A stretch of 8,278 nt of DNA from Crenarchaeota archaeon SCGC AAA471-B05 (GCA_000380705.1 AQYM01000025.1:36358-44635); one strand, 5' to 3'; counted from the first letter of the stretch, positions 1-6,030 are shown. Numbers and translations: made by a program. The notes: generated by a model from the letters alone, not told the origin.

Positions 1-1
1 A

Positions 2-1108
2 AGGTTCGAAGGTGAAGTTTATTGTTTAGGTAGAAAAATTACTGATTATCCTGTAATAGTTAGAAAAGGAAGAGTTTTACCATTTGAAACACCAAAATAT
101 GCATCGGTTAAAATTTTGTTAAGTGATGAGGCTTACTATGAGTTTCAAAATGAAAACATAGGATGTAAAATTTGGGAAAATGATGTTAAAAAGTATGTTG
201 AAAAGTTTGGTAACGAAATAAATAAAATTCTTATTTTAGGTAGTACAGATTCTGGAAAAACAACTTTAACTTCTTATTTATCAAACTTAGCTGTAGAAAA
301 AAGATTAAAAGTAGGAATAATTGATGGTGATGTAGGACAATCGGATTTAACACCTCCAGCATTTATTGGTAGTAAAGTTATAACCGAAGGAATATTTGAT
401 TTAAGGGATTTAATAGCTGATAACATATATCCAATAGGTATCATTAATGTAGCTAACTTTGAAAAATACATAATCAAAGGAATAATCGATTCACTAAAAT
501 ATGTAAAGGATGTCGATTTAATAATAATAAATACCGATGGGTATGTTGATAATGGTGGAATAGAGTATAAATTGAACTTAGCGAAGGAAGTTAACCCAGA
601 TTTAATATTCATAACTTCTGGTGAAAAATTATCAAAAGCGTTTTTAGAAAAATTTGGAAATAAAGTTGAAATCCTTAAACCTCCTTCAGGAATAAACAAG
701 AGCAAAATAATTAGAATAGCCAGAAGGGAAATGCAATATTCCAGATATTTAGTTACTGCAGAAAAATCAACTGTAAATATTAATGAAGTGAAAGTAGGTT
801 TTTTAGGAATGAAATTTAGTCCATTTGGTACAGGAGAATATTCCATGAGATTAATTGATTCATTTGAAGAATTAATAATATTTGATTCTTCAATGAATAA
901 ACTTGGGATAACTAGCAAAGCTATGGAGAAAATGTTCGTAGGAATCGAAAAAGAAGGGAAAATTAAAGGCTTTGGAATAATAGATTACATTTATCAAGAT
1001 AAGCTTAGGATGAGAACAACTTTAAAACCCCCATTTGAAACGTTATGGTTTACAAGTATAAAAGTAACCGATTCTGGAGAAAGAAAAATAAAGGTCACTT
1101 TAATTTAG
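2..1108 (+). CDS. Clp1/Grc3-type polynucleotide 5'-hydroxyl kinase (5' end beyond window)
   Basis: This enzyme should phosphorylate 5'-OH ends of RNA (or DNA) with a nucleoside triphosphate, a role tied to RNA processing in archaeal and eukaryotic relatives (Clp1, Grc3/Nol9, Pyrococcus PH0197). Reading from base 2 the frame is open for 368 codons to TAG at 1106-1108. The TTG at 116 is not the start: the upstream in-frame residues include GRVLPF, typical of the N-terminal beta domain of this family. Counting from base 2, the Walker A motif GSTDSGKT lies at residues 80-87, the DGDVGQSDLTPP block (Clp1-type Walker B region) at about 109-120, and NTDGYVDNGG follows about 60 residues later. The C-terminal beta-rich part appears complete. 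Its last 14 nt overlap the convergent gene at 1095-1406. A short T-run at 1137-1142 could help end transcription. The family is secure; the RNA substrate is unknown. Confidence 0.9.
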   Translation, partial: RFEGEVYCLGRKITDYPVIVRKGRVLPFETPKYASVKILLSDEAYYEFQNENIGCKIWENDVKKYVEKFGNEINKILILGSTDSGKTTLTSYLSNLAVEKRLKVGIIDGDVGQSDLTPPAFIGSKVITEGIFDLRDLIADNIYPIGIINVANFEKYIIKGIIDSLKYVKDVDLIIINTDGYVDNGGIEYKLNLAKEVNPDLIFITSGEKLSKAFLEKFGNKVEILKPPSGINKSKIIRIARREMQYSRYLVTAEKSTVNINEVKVGFLGMKFSPFGTGEYSMRLIDSFEELIIFDSSMNKLGITSKAMEKMFVGIEKEGKIKGFGIIDYIYQDKLRMRTTLKPPFETLWFTSIKVTDSGERKIKVTLI

Positions 1109-1406
1109 CAATTTCCTTTGCTAAGTTAAATAAATCTTTTTTGTTATCAATCTGTATATTATAATCTAGTTTTAGTTTTAATATAATTTCATTAAAAATT
1201 ACTTCAGAAGCCCATCCAAAGAGTTCTTCCAAGCATTGCAATATTTTATCTATATTATCTGAAATTTCTTCTTTGCTAAATCCTTTTCTTAAACAAATAT
1301 GGAAAATTAGGGCTTCTTTGGTTTCATATCCGAGAATTTCATTTAAAACTTCATTGACTATTTTAGTAAATTCACCTTTAGTTATTTTTGGCTCTTTTTT
1401 GTCCAC
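1095..1406 (-). CDS. Small helical protein, NitrOD5 (DUF3227)-like
   Basis: The 103-residue product is predicted almost entirely helical, with no signal peptide or membrane segment. Its pattern (IVNEVLNEILGYETKEALIF, then KEEISDNIDK, then LEELFGWASEVIFNEIILKL) resembles the archaeal NitrOD5/DUF3227 family, stand-alone or output domains of unknown biochemical function. This is recognition from memory, not a search. The start is GTG (1406-1404), directly preceded in frame by TAG, so no longer protein is possible, and no ATG, GTG or TTG codon follows close behind. A strong TATA-like element centred 25 bp upstream implies a leaderless mRNA of its own. The last 14 nt overlap the end of the polynucleotide kinase gene on the other strand. 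NitrOD5 proteins are often treated as regulatory or signalling output domains; a role here cannot be stated. Confidence 0.75.
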   Translation of the reverse strand: MDKKEPKITKGEFTKIVNEVLNEILGYETKEALIFHICLRKGFSKEEISDNIDKILQCLEELFGWASEVIFNEIILKLKLDYNIQIDNKKDLFNLAKEIAKLK

Positions 1407-1421
1407 CTAATTTTTTCAACG

Positions 1422-1440
1422 AAAAATATATATATAAAAA
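1422..1440 (-). promoter_or_regulatory. TATA box for the NitrOD5-like gene
   Basis: The block reads AAAAATATATATATAAAAA on the plus strand and is a near-perfect A/T palindrome centred at 1431. That is 25 bp upstream of the GTG at 1406, the spacing expected when transcription starts at the start codon (leaderless mRNA). It could in principle bind TBP in either orientation, but no plus-strand gene follows. This is inferred from position and composition only. Confidence 0.6.
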
Positions 1441-1453
1441 TTGCGGTACATAT

Positions 1454-1474
1454 AAAAAAAATTACAGAAAAAAA
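1454..1474 (-). terminator. Oligo-T terminator downstream of tatD
   Basis: On the minus strand this is seven T, then CTGTAA, then eight T, beginning about 65 nt past the tatD stop. Archaeal RNA polymerase stops at such T-tracts without needing a hairpin, so this is a good candidate for the end of the mrp-DUF59-tatD transcript. No stable stem was seen next to it. Confidence 0.55.
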
Positions 1475-1538
1475 TACTAAGATGATTTTTGTTGTAGCTA
1501 ATAGCTAAACTTTTAAAATATTTCATATACCTATTGGT

Positions 1539-2306
1539 TTAAAATAAATTAAAGCCAAATATTTTAATTGCATTTTGAGTAGTTTTATTTGCTACTTCAA
1601 CCAAAGGTACTTTTTTAATTTGAGATATTAGTCCTGCAGATACTATAACATTTGATGGTGCATTCCTAACATTTCTTTCAGGTCCTAGTACAGGAGCATC
1701 ACTTTCAAGTAATAAATTATCCAAGGATAAATGTTTCACTAATATTTGTTTTTGTTCAGATCTCACTATCGAAGGAGGAATTGAAAAATAAAAACCTTTT
1801 TTTGCTCCTTCTATTGCATAACCCAGTGAGCCATTAAAAGCATGCATAATAACTTTTTCTATTCCAGAATCTATCAAAATTCTAATTGCATCTTTCCCAG
1901 CATCCCTTGAATGTACGATCAAAGGTAAATTTAATTCCATAGCTAAATTAATCCAATGCTTAAATATTCGTTTTTGAATTTCCTTTTGCTTTTCGTTTCT
2001 GAAAATGAAATAATCCAAACCTACTTCACCTATACCTATGATTTTATCTTTATTTTTAACTATCCAATCAGTAATTTCGTTTACTTGGTTTTCATCTAAA
2101 ATTGAATAATCTAAACCCAAAGTAATTTCTATAATATCATTATATTTTTCCTTTATTTGAAGACTTTTTGTTAAAGAATTAAAATTTAAAGCAGAAGTTA
2201 CTATTTTTATTAATCCAGTGTTTTTGGCATTTTTTATTACTTCATCTAAATCCCTTGAGAAGGATTCATCATCTAAGTGACAATGTACATCGATTAATTT
2301 CATCAT
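1539..2306 (-). CDS. tatD: TatD family metal-dependent hydrolase/DNase
   Basis: A 255-residue member of the TatD family, amidohydrolase-fold phosphoesterases that in bacteria and eukaryotes act as metal-dependent DNases with proposed roles in DNA repair and turnover. The metal ligands are all visible: HxH at His8/His10 (DVHCHLD), Glu94 in IGIGEVGLDY, His132 in LIVHSRDAG, His155 in VIMHAFNGS, and Asp203 in LLLESDAPVLGP. Length matches the family (about 255-265). Two ATG codons stand in tandem at the start (2306 and 2303). The first is preferred because it overlaps the TGA of the upstream DUF59 gene as ATGA, which suggests translational coupling as the last gene of the mrp operon. A cytosolic location is expected. 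Substrate preference cannot be read from sequence. Confidence 0.93.
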   Translation of the reverse strand: MMKLIDVHCHLDDESFSRDLDEVIKNAKNTGLIKIVTSALNFNSLTKSLQIKEKYNDIIEITLGLDYSILDENQVNEITDWIVKNKDKIIGIGEVGLDYFIFRNEKQKEIQKRIFKHWINLAMELNLPLIVHSRDAGKDAIRILIDSGIEKVIMHAFNGSLGYAIEGAKKGFYFSIPPSIVRSEQKQILVKHLSLDNLLLESDAPVLGPERNVRNAPSNVIVSAGLISQIKKVPLVEVANKTTQNAIKIFGFNLF

Positions 2307-2611
2307 TCTATTCCAAGTAAAGCTTTAGCTTCTTCGCTCATTCTATCAGGTGTCCATCTTGGTTCCCATACTATTTTTACTTCAACTTCTTTAACTCCTT
2401 TAACTTTTAATAATTCTTGTTTAATATAATCAGGAAACCATATTGCTGCAGGACAGAAGGGAGCTGTTAGAGTCATAACAACTGTTACTTTATTTCCTTC
2501 GATTTTTAAATCGTAAATTAAACCTAAATCTACAATATTTATAGGTATTTCCGGATCGTAACAATTCTTCAAAGCTTGAATAACTTCCTCCCTATTTATT
2601 TCTTCACTCAT
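2303..2611 (-). CDS. MIP18/PaaD-like (DUF59) Fe-S assembly factor
   Basis: A 102-residue stand-alone DUF59 (FeS_assembly_P) protein of the MIP18/PaaD/SufT type, a family involved in maturation of iron-sulfur proteins or delivery of clusters to them. Visible features are DPEIPINIVDLGLIYD at residues 19-34, MTLTAPFCPAA with the conserved Cys53 at about 46-56, and the C-terminal VWEPRWTPDRMSEEAK block at 81-96 that marks the PaaD/SufT-like branch. It lies between mrp (24-nt gap, containing the 12-nt palindrome ATAAAATTTTAT at 2619-2630) and tatD (4-nt ATGA overlap), so it is most simply the middle gene of a three-gene operon. Its partner is probably the neighbouring Mrp, which carries its own DUF59 domain. 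The client proteins are unknown. Confidence 0.92.
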   Translation of the reverse strand: MSEEINREEVIQALKNCYDPEIPINIVDLGLIYDLKIEGNKVTVVMTLTAPFCPAAIWFPDYIKQELLKVKGVKEVEVKIVWEPRWTPDRMSEEAKALLGIE

Positions 2612-2635
2612 ATTTTCAATAAAATTTTATCATGA

Positions 2636-3697
2636 TTAAATTTTTTTCGATAAATACTTAGTATAATTTATTATACTTACTCTTGCAGCTACTTGCATAG
2701 ATAAGTCTATATAAGCCTTTGAAGAAGGAGTTTCAGAATTATATAACATTGCCAATTTACCTTCATCGGATTTCATTCTAATTTCTGGATCAAATGGAAC
2801 TTCTCCTAAAAATGGAACATTATAATTTTTAGCCATTTCCTTAGCACCTCCTGAACCAAAAATATAATTTTTATTTCCACAATGTTCACATATATAGTAG
2901 CTCATATTTTCTACTACTCCTAAAATCTCAACGTTCAATTTTTTAAACATTAAAAGCGCTTTTGTAGCTATTTTAACTGCAGCATCCTGAGGAGTAGTAA
3001 CTATAATAACACCTGTTAAAGGTAAAGTTTGAGCTAAAGTTAAAGGAACATCTCCAGTCCCTGGAGGTAAATCAACTATTAAGTAATCTAATTCTCCCCA
3101 TTCTACGTCGGTAATCATTTGTCTTAAAACGTTAGCCAATATAGGCCCTCTCCAAATTAAAGGTGTATCATCAGTAATAAAAAATCCGATAGACATAACT
3201 TTTATATTATATGAAACAGGAGGGATTAATTTCACACCATTACTTCTCACCGGTTCATCGACTTTTAGCATTCTAGGAATACTTGGACCATAAATATCAC
3301 CGTCCAATAAACCTACTTTTGCACCAAATTTAGATAATGCCAAAGCTAAATTGCATGCCAAAGTAGTTTTTCCCACTCCTCCTTTTCCACTCGCTATTGC
3401 TATTATATTTTTAACCGTGGGTAGCATATCCTCAGGTACTATTATCCTCGAAGTTGTCTTTGCTGTTAATTTTACTTCAACATTTAAATTGGGATATACT
3501 TTAACAATCGCATCTCTTACACTTTTTTCAATTTGGTTACCCAAGGGACATGCCGGTGTGGTTAATTCAACTTCTACGAAGACTTTATCATCTTTAATTT
3601 CAACTTTTTTAACCATCCCCAGCTTAACTATGCTAACACCCAATTCAGGATCCTTAACTTTATTCAATATTTCAATTATATCATCCGTTTTAATCAT
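2636..3697 (-). CDS. mrp: Mrp/ApbC/NBP35-type Fe-S carrier ATPase with N-terminal DUF59 domain
   Basis: This 353-residue protein fuses a DUF59 domain (about residues 4-77, with DPELGVSIVKLGMV and conserved Cys50 in TTPACPLG) to a ParA/MinD-like P-loop ATPase of the Mrp/NBP35 family. The deviant Walker A motif GKGGVGKTT is at 104-112, LDGDIYGPSIPRM at 131-143, and the Walker B region IVDLPPGTGD at 207-216. The CxxC pair Cys270/Cys273 (YICEHCG) would hold a bridging 4Fe-4S cluster between two subunits. The family binds and transfers Fe-S clusters to apoproteins in the cytosol. The ATG at 3697 lies 25 bp from the centre of a TATA element, pointing to a leaderless start and first position in the mrp-DUF59-tatD operon. 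Length and motifs look intact. Confidence 0.95.
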   Translation of the reverse strand: MIKTDDIIEILNKVKDPELGVSIVKLGMVKKVEIKDDKVFVEVELTTPACPLGNQIEKSVRDAIVKVYPNLNVEVKLTAKTTSRIIVPEDMLPTVKNIIAIASGKGGVGKTTLACNLALALSKFGAKVGLLDGDIYGPSIPRMLKVDEPVRSNGVKLIPPVSYNIKVMSIGFFITDDTPLIWRGPILANVLRQMITDVEWGELDYLIVDLPPGTGDVPLTLAQTLPLTGVIIVTTPQDAAVKIATKALLMFKKLNVEILGVVENMSYYICEHCGNKNYIFGSGGAKEMAKNYNVPFLGEVPFDPEIRMKSDEGKLAMLYNSETPSSKAYIDLSMQVAARVSIINYTKYLSKKI

Positions 3698-3715
3698 AAC
3701 GTATTCGTAATTTAA

Positions 3716-3728
3716 CTTATATTTATAG
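3716..3728. promoter_or_regulatory. Shared TATA element of a divergent promoter
   Basis: The plus strand reads CTTATATTTATAG and the minus strand CTATAAATATAAG. The centre (3722) is 25 bp from the mrp ATG (3697, minus) and 24 bp from the ATG at 3746 (plus), so one symmetrical element is correctly placed for leaderless starts in both directions. Only 48 bp separate the two start codons. A second TATA-like string (TTTATACTT, about 3729-3737) could serve a plus-strand start further down. This is inferred from spacing. Confidence 0.55.
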
Positions 3729-3745
3729 TTTATACTTAATATTTT

Positions 3746-4378
3746 ATGGAGGGTTTTACTTTGAAATGGTTAAGGAAAGGATTTAAAATTATGCAAATCT
3801 CTTTAATGATTATTTCCTCAATTGCAATATTAAATTCATTTTTAATACTATTTCAAGCTAACTTTGATCTAAGCCCATTGTTTATAATTGGTTACATCCT
3901 TTTGTTTACATCAATAATTTTATTAAATTTAGAAATAAATTATATAAAAGAAAATAAATATTTTATATTAACTTCACCATTAATTTTAATTTTTCTAATA
4001 TTACCTTTTATTGTTAATAATATATTTATAAATATTAACGAAACTTTTATAAGAGTTTTTGTTATTTCTACGTTTATTTTTTTCGTAATTTTTTATATTT
4101 CATTTTTCTTTTTATTCAAAAGTTTTTTAGATAAAAAAGAAATAAGAATTTTAACTCAAGTTACTTTATTATGCTTATTTTCTTCTTTAATAATTTTCTT
4201 ACTTAACTTTTATATATTGAACCTTTTTCTTTCATTGGAAAATATTAATATGTTTTATGTTACAAAATTAGCACAGGCTTATTCCTATCTTTACTACTCT
4301 TTTATTCTAACTTACGTTTATATAATAAATTTCATAAACGAAGAAATAGAGAAAAAATCAAAATGGATGATAATCTAG
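3746..4378 (+). CDS. Unrecognised six-helix integral membrane protein
   Basis: I do not recognise a family for this 210-residue protein. It is strongly hydrophobic, with about six predicted membrane helices at roughly residues 14-37, 44-64, 72-90, 102-126, 136-162 and 172-196. A short Lys/Arg-rich N-terminus (KWLRKG) and a charged C-terminal tail (NEEIEKKSK) both suggest cytoplasmic ends. No catalytic motif is evident. The start is uncertain. ATG 3746 fits a leaderless mRNA from the TATA at 3716-3728. An in-frame TTG at 3761, five codons later, is preceded by GGAGGG with a 7-nt spacer, an ideal Shine-Dalgarno arrangement, and would give 205 residues without losing a helix. The last 16 nt overlap the udg start, so the two are co-transcribed. 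The skew to Ile, Leu and Phe matches the low GC and is not itself a sign of transfer. Confidence 0.8.
   Translation: MEGFTLKWLRKGFKIMQISLMIISSIAILNSFLILFQANFDLSPLFIIGYILLFTSIILLNLEINYIKENKYFILTSPLILIFLILPFIVNNIFININETFIRVFVISTFIFFVIFYISFFFLFKSFLDKKEIRILTQVTLLCLFSSLIIFLLNFYILNLFLSLENINMFYVTKLAQAYSYLYYSFILTYVYIINFINEEIEKKSKWMII
3748..3753 (+). promoter_or_regulatory. Shine-Dalgarno-like GGAGGG deciding a TTG start
   Basis: GGAGGG stands 7 nt before the in-frame TTG at 3761-3763 and complements the 16S rRNA 3' end well. It also falls inside codons 1-3 of the frame if ATG 3746 is used. It is the clearest Shine-Dalgarno match found in front of any gene here, so the membrane protein may really begin at 3761. 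Confidence 0.4.
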
Positions 4379-4968
4379 ATAAGGTGGCATATGAAGTAAG
4401 ACAATGTACAAAATGTATTTTACATCTTTACAGAAAAAATGCTGTTCCTGGCGAAGGCAATCCTAATGCAAAGATAATGTTTATAGGTGAAGCACCGGGC
4501 TATAACGAAGATATTCAAGGAAGACCTTTTGTAGGGGCAGCTGGTAAGTTATTAACTCAATTAATCGAAGAAATTTTAAATTTAAAAAGAAATGAAGTTT
4601 TTATAACAAATATAGTTAAATGCAGACCTCCTGAAAATAGAGACCCTAAAGAAGAAGAAATAACCGCATGTTCACAATATCTCGATAGACAAATAATTTT
4701 AATTAAGCCAAAGATAATAGTTACTTTAGGAAGACATTCAACAAGTTATATTTTAAATAAAGCAGGAATAAATTTTAAAGGTATAACCAGTATAAGAGGA
4801 AAAATAATTAAAGTTAAACTTTTTAACTTAAATTTTACTTTAATACCTACCTACCATCCTGCAGCTGTATTGTATAACCCCCAATTAAAAGAGGAATTAA
4901 TAGAGGATTTCAAAAAAATTAAAGAAGAGTATTATAAAGAAAGAAAGGGACTCGAAAGATTTTTTTAG
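4363..4968 (+). CDS. udg: Type-4 (family IV) uracil-DNA glycosylase, 4Fe-4S
   Basis: This enzyme removes uracil from DNA, the first step of base excision repair of deaminated cytosine, a frequent lesion at high temperature. The 201-residue product has motif A GEAPG (43-47), followed by GRPFVGAAGKLL (53-64), and the HPAA motif (165-168). Cys15, Cys18 (CTKC), Cys87 (KCRPPENR) and Cys103 match the family-IV 4Fe-4S ligand pattern C-x2-C-xn-C-x15-C. The TLGRHS block is at 121-126. The ATG lies inside the end of the membrane protein gene with a 16-nt overlap, and no separate promoter is visible, so it is probably read from the transcript starting near 3746. A run of seven T at 4960-4966 spans the stop codon and may partly terminate transcription. 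Its cluster would need Fe-S delivery, which the divergent mrp-DUF59 genes could provide. Confidence 0.96.
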   Translation: MDDNLDKVAYEVRQCTKCILHLYRKNAVPGEGNPNAKIMFIGEAPGYNEDIQGRPFVGAAGKLLTQLIEEILNLKRNEVFITNIVKCRPPENRDPKEEEITACSQYLDRQIILIKPKIIVTLGRHSTSYILNKAGINFKGITSIRGKIIKVKLFNLNFTLIPTYHPAAVLYNPQLKEELIEDFKKIKEEYYKERKGLERFF

Positions 4969-4988
4969 TTCATATTTATCTATAAGGT

Positions 4989-5570
4989 ATGGAGAGAACT
5001 TTTTTATTAATTAAACCAGATGCGGTACAGAGAGGACTAATAGGAGAAATAATAGCAAGAATTGAAAGAACAGGATTAAAAATCGTAGCCTTAAAAATGA
5101 TTAAACCAACGAAAGAACAAGCCTTAAAATTTTATCCTTCCGATAAGGAATGGTTAATTTCCGTAGCAAATAAATCTCTAACAGTTTATAAACAATTAGG
5201 TTTGGATCCAAAAAAGGATTTTGGTACAGATGATCCGGTTGAGATTGGAAAAATAATAAAAGATTGGTTGGCGGAATTTTTAGCTTCAGGACCTTGTGTT
5301 GCTATGGTAATTGAAGGCAATAGGGCGGTTGAAGTTATAAGGAAAATAGTAGGCGTTACAAGACCTTACGAAGCACTTCCTGGAACAATAAGAGGAGATT
5401 TTTCTACGGATAGTCCCGAACTTGCTAATATTTTAAAAAGACCATTAAGAAACCTAGTTCATGCAGCGGATAGCAAAGAAGCAGCTGAAAAGGAAATAAA
5501 ATTCTGGTTCAAAGATGATGAGATAATGAATTACAAAAGAGCAGATGAAGGAATAATATACGGTCTTTAG
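4989..5570 (+). CDS. ndk: Nucleoside diphosphate kinase, long crenarchaeal form
   Basis: The enzyme moves the gamma phosphate between nucleoside triphosphates and diphosphates through a phosphohistidine and so balances NTP and dNTP pools in the cytosol. The opening block ERTFLLIKPDAVQRGLIGEI, the catalytic His158 in RNLVHAADS and PGTIRGDF at 131-138 identify it. At 193 residues it exceeds the usual 130-155. An insert of about 35 residues (roughly 52-92, containing KDFGTDDPVEIGKIIKDW), about 10 extra residues before the catalytic His (DSPELANILKRP) and a short tail ending YKRADEGIIYGL account for the difference. This long form is familiar from crenarchaeal NDKs. The ATG lies 20 nt past udg. 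It may be co-transcribed with udg, or start from the GAAAG plus T7 block at 4954-4966, whose T-run is centred 26 bp upstream. It abuts rimI with no spacer. Confidence 0.95.
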   Translation: MERTFLLIKPDAVQRGLIGEIIARIERTGLKIVALKMIKPTKEQALKFYPSDKEWLISVANKSLTVYKQLGLDPKKDFGTDDPVEIGKIIKDWLAEFLASGPCVAMVIEGNRAVEVIRKIVGVTRPYEALPGTIRGDFSTDSPELANILKRPLRNLVHAADSKEAAEKEIKFWFKDDEIMNYKRADEGIIYGL

Positions 5571-6011
5571 TTATAAAATTAGTTCCATAACATACGCATC
5601 AGAACCATCAGGATAATATTTTCTTTTAACTTCCTTAATTTTAAAATTAAACTTTTCATATAATTTTATAGCCACCATATTATTCGTTTTAACTTCTAGG
5701 AAAACTTTTTTAATATTTATTTCCTTTAGTTTATTCAACAGTTCATTTAATAAGCTAGATCCTATACCTTTTCCTCTAAAATCAGGCAAAACTGCTAAGC
5801 TATAAATATGACAACAATCCTTTTCCAATACTGCTGAAATATAACCTACGACTTTTCCTTCAAATTCAGCTACAAGGAAAAAATCTGGGAAATTCAATAA
5901 AAGCTCCTTTATTAACGATCTCGAAAATGATTCTTCTTTGAAACTAACAATTTCTATATTATAAATTTCATTAAAATCCTTTAAACTCGCCTTCCTTATT
6001 ATTAAAACCAC
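5571..6011 (-). CDS. rimI: RimI/Ard1-like GNAT N-terminal acetyltransferase
   Basis: A 146-residue GNAT-fold enzyme that should transfer an acetyl group from acetyl-CoA to protein N-termini. The acetyl-CoA binding signature LAVLPDFRGKGIG is at 72-84, LEVKTNNMVAIKLYEKFNF at 105-123, and the tail YYPDGSDAYVMEL (132-144) is the form typical of archaeal Ard1/RimI proteins. The length fits the family. The start is GTG (6011-6009); an in-frame TAG lies 18 nt upstream and no other standard start codon is found between them. A TATA-like element centred 25 bp upstream suggests a leaderless mRNA. Its stop codon directly abuts the ndk stop. The physiological targets (ribosomal or general proteins) cannot be read from the sequence. 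Confidence 0.92.
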   Translation of the reverse strand: MVLIIRKASLKDFNEIYNIEIVSFKEESFSRSLIKELLLNFPDFFLVAEFEGKVVGYISAVLEKDCCHIYSLAVLPDFRGKGIGSSLLNELLNKLKEINIKKVFLEVKTNNMVAIKLYEKFNFKIKEVKRKYYPDGSDAYVMELIL

Positions 6012-6017
6012 CGTATC

Positions 6018-6026
6018 TTTTATTTT
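6018..6026 (+). promoter_or_regulatory. Possible TATA element for the O-methyltransferase
   Basis: The string TTTTATTTT is centred at 6022, 25 bp upstream of the ATG at 6047, the spacing for a leaderless start. It lies between the rimI start and the rimI TATA element, so the two divergent promoters interleave. The match is weak in so A/T-rich a spacer. Confidence 0.35.
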
Positions 6027-6030
6027 CTAA

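Larger units (their letters stand above)
1407..1538. other. Longest intergenic spacer (132 bp): terminator plus promoter
   Basis: This is the largest gene-free stretch. On the minus strand it holds two oligo-T runs that suit an archaeal terminator for the mrp-DUF59-tatD operon, then the TATA element for the NitrOD5-like gene. Two minus-strand open frames cross it. One is a 36-codon ATG frame (1416-1526) starting 12 nt after the tatD stop. The other is a hydrophobic 40-codon frame (1382-1504) without a standard start codon. Both run through the T-rich terminator and the TATA box, so their Phe/Ile/Tyr content is what the base composition alone would give, and neither is called as a gene. Confidence 0.6.

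Noticed and set aside
274..918. 214-codon minus-strand frame inside the polynucleotide kinase gene
   Set aside because: It lies fully opposite a gene with clear P-loop and Clp1 motifs; its Ser/Ile/Pro-rich sequence has no recognisable domain and looks like a complement-strand shadow.
1382..1504. 40-codon hydrophobic minus-strand frame resembling a one-helix membrane peptide with a basic tail
   Set aside because: It has no ATG, GTG or TTG, is preceded by TAG, and runs through the T-rich terminator and TATA box, whose T content alone yields Phe/Ile. It also overlaps the start of the NitrOD5-like gene.
1416..1526. 36-codon minus-strand ATG frame starting 12 nt after the tatD stop
   Set aside because: Possible extra small gene of the tatD operon, but it crosses the probable terminator and its Phe/Tyr/Ile content follows from base composition. 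There is no independent support without homologs.
2619..2630. Palindrome ATAAAATTTTAT between mrp and the DUF59 gene as an operator or terminator
   Set aside because: Short A/T palindromes are expected by chance at this composition; there is no GC stem or following T-run on the minus strand, and the genes read as an operon. Only noted in the DUF59 entry.
3351..3710. 119-codon plus-strand frame opposite the N-terminal half of mrp
   Set aside because: Its VVFPTPPFPLAIA stretch is exactly what the complement of a GKGGVGKTT P-loop gives, a well-known false gene.
4954..4968. GAAAG plus T-run at the udg end as a firm ndk promoter
   Set aside because: Spacing to the ndk ATG is right for a TATA element, but seven T in a row fits a terminator equally well and co-transcription with udg is as likely; only mentioned in the ndk entry.
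5513..5527. GATGATGAG string as a C box of a C/D box guide RNA
   Set aside because: It lies within ndk coding sequence (Asp-Asp-Glu codons) and no properly spaced D box or C'/D' pair was seen.
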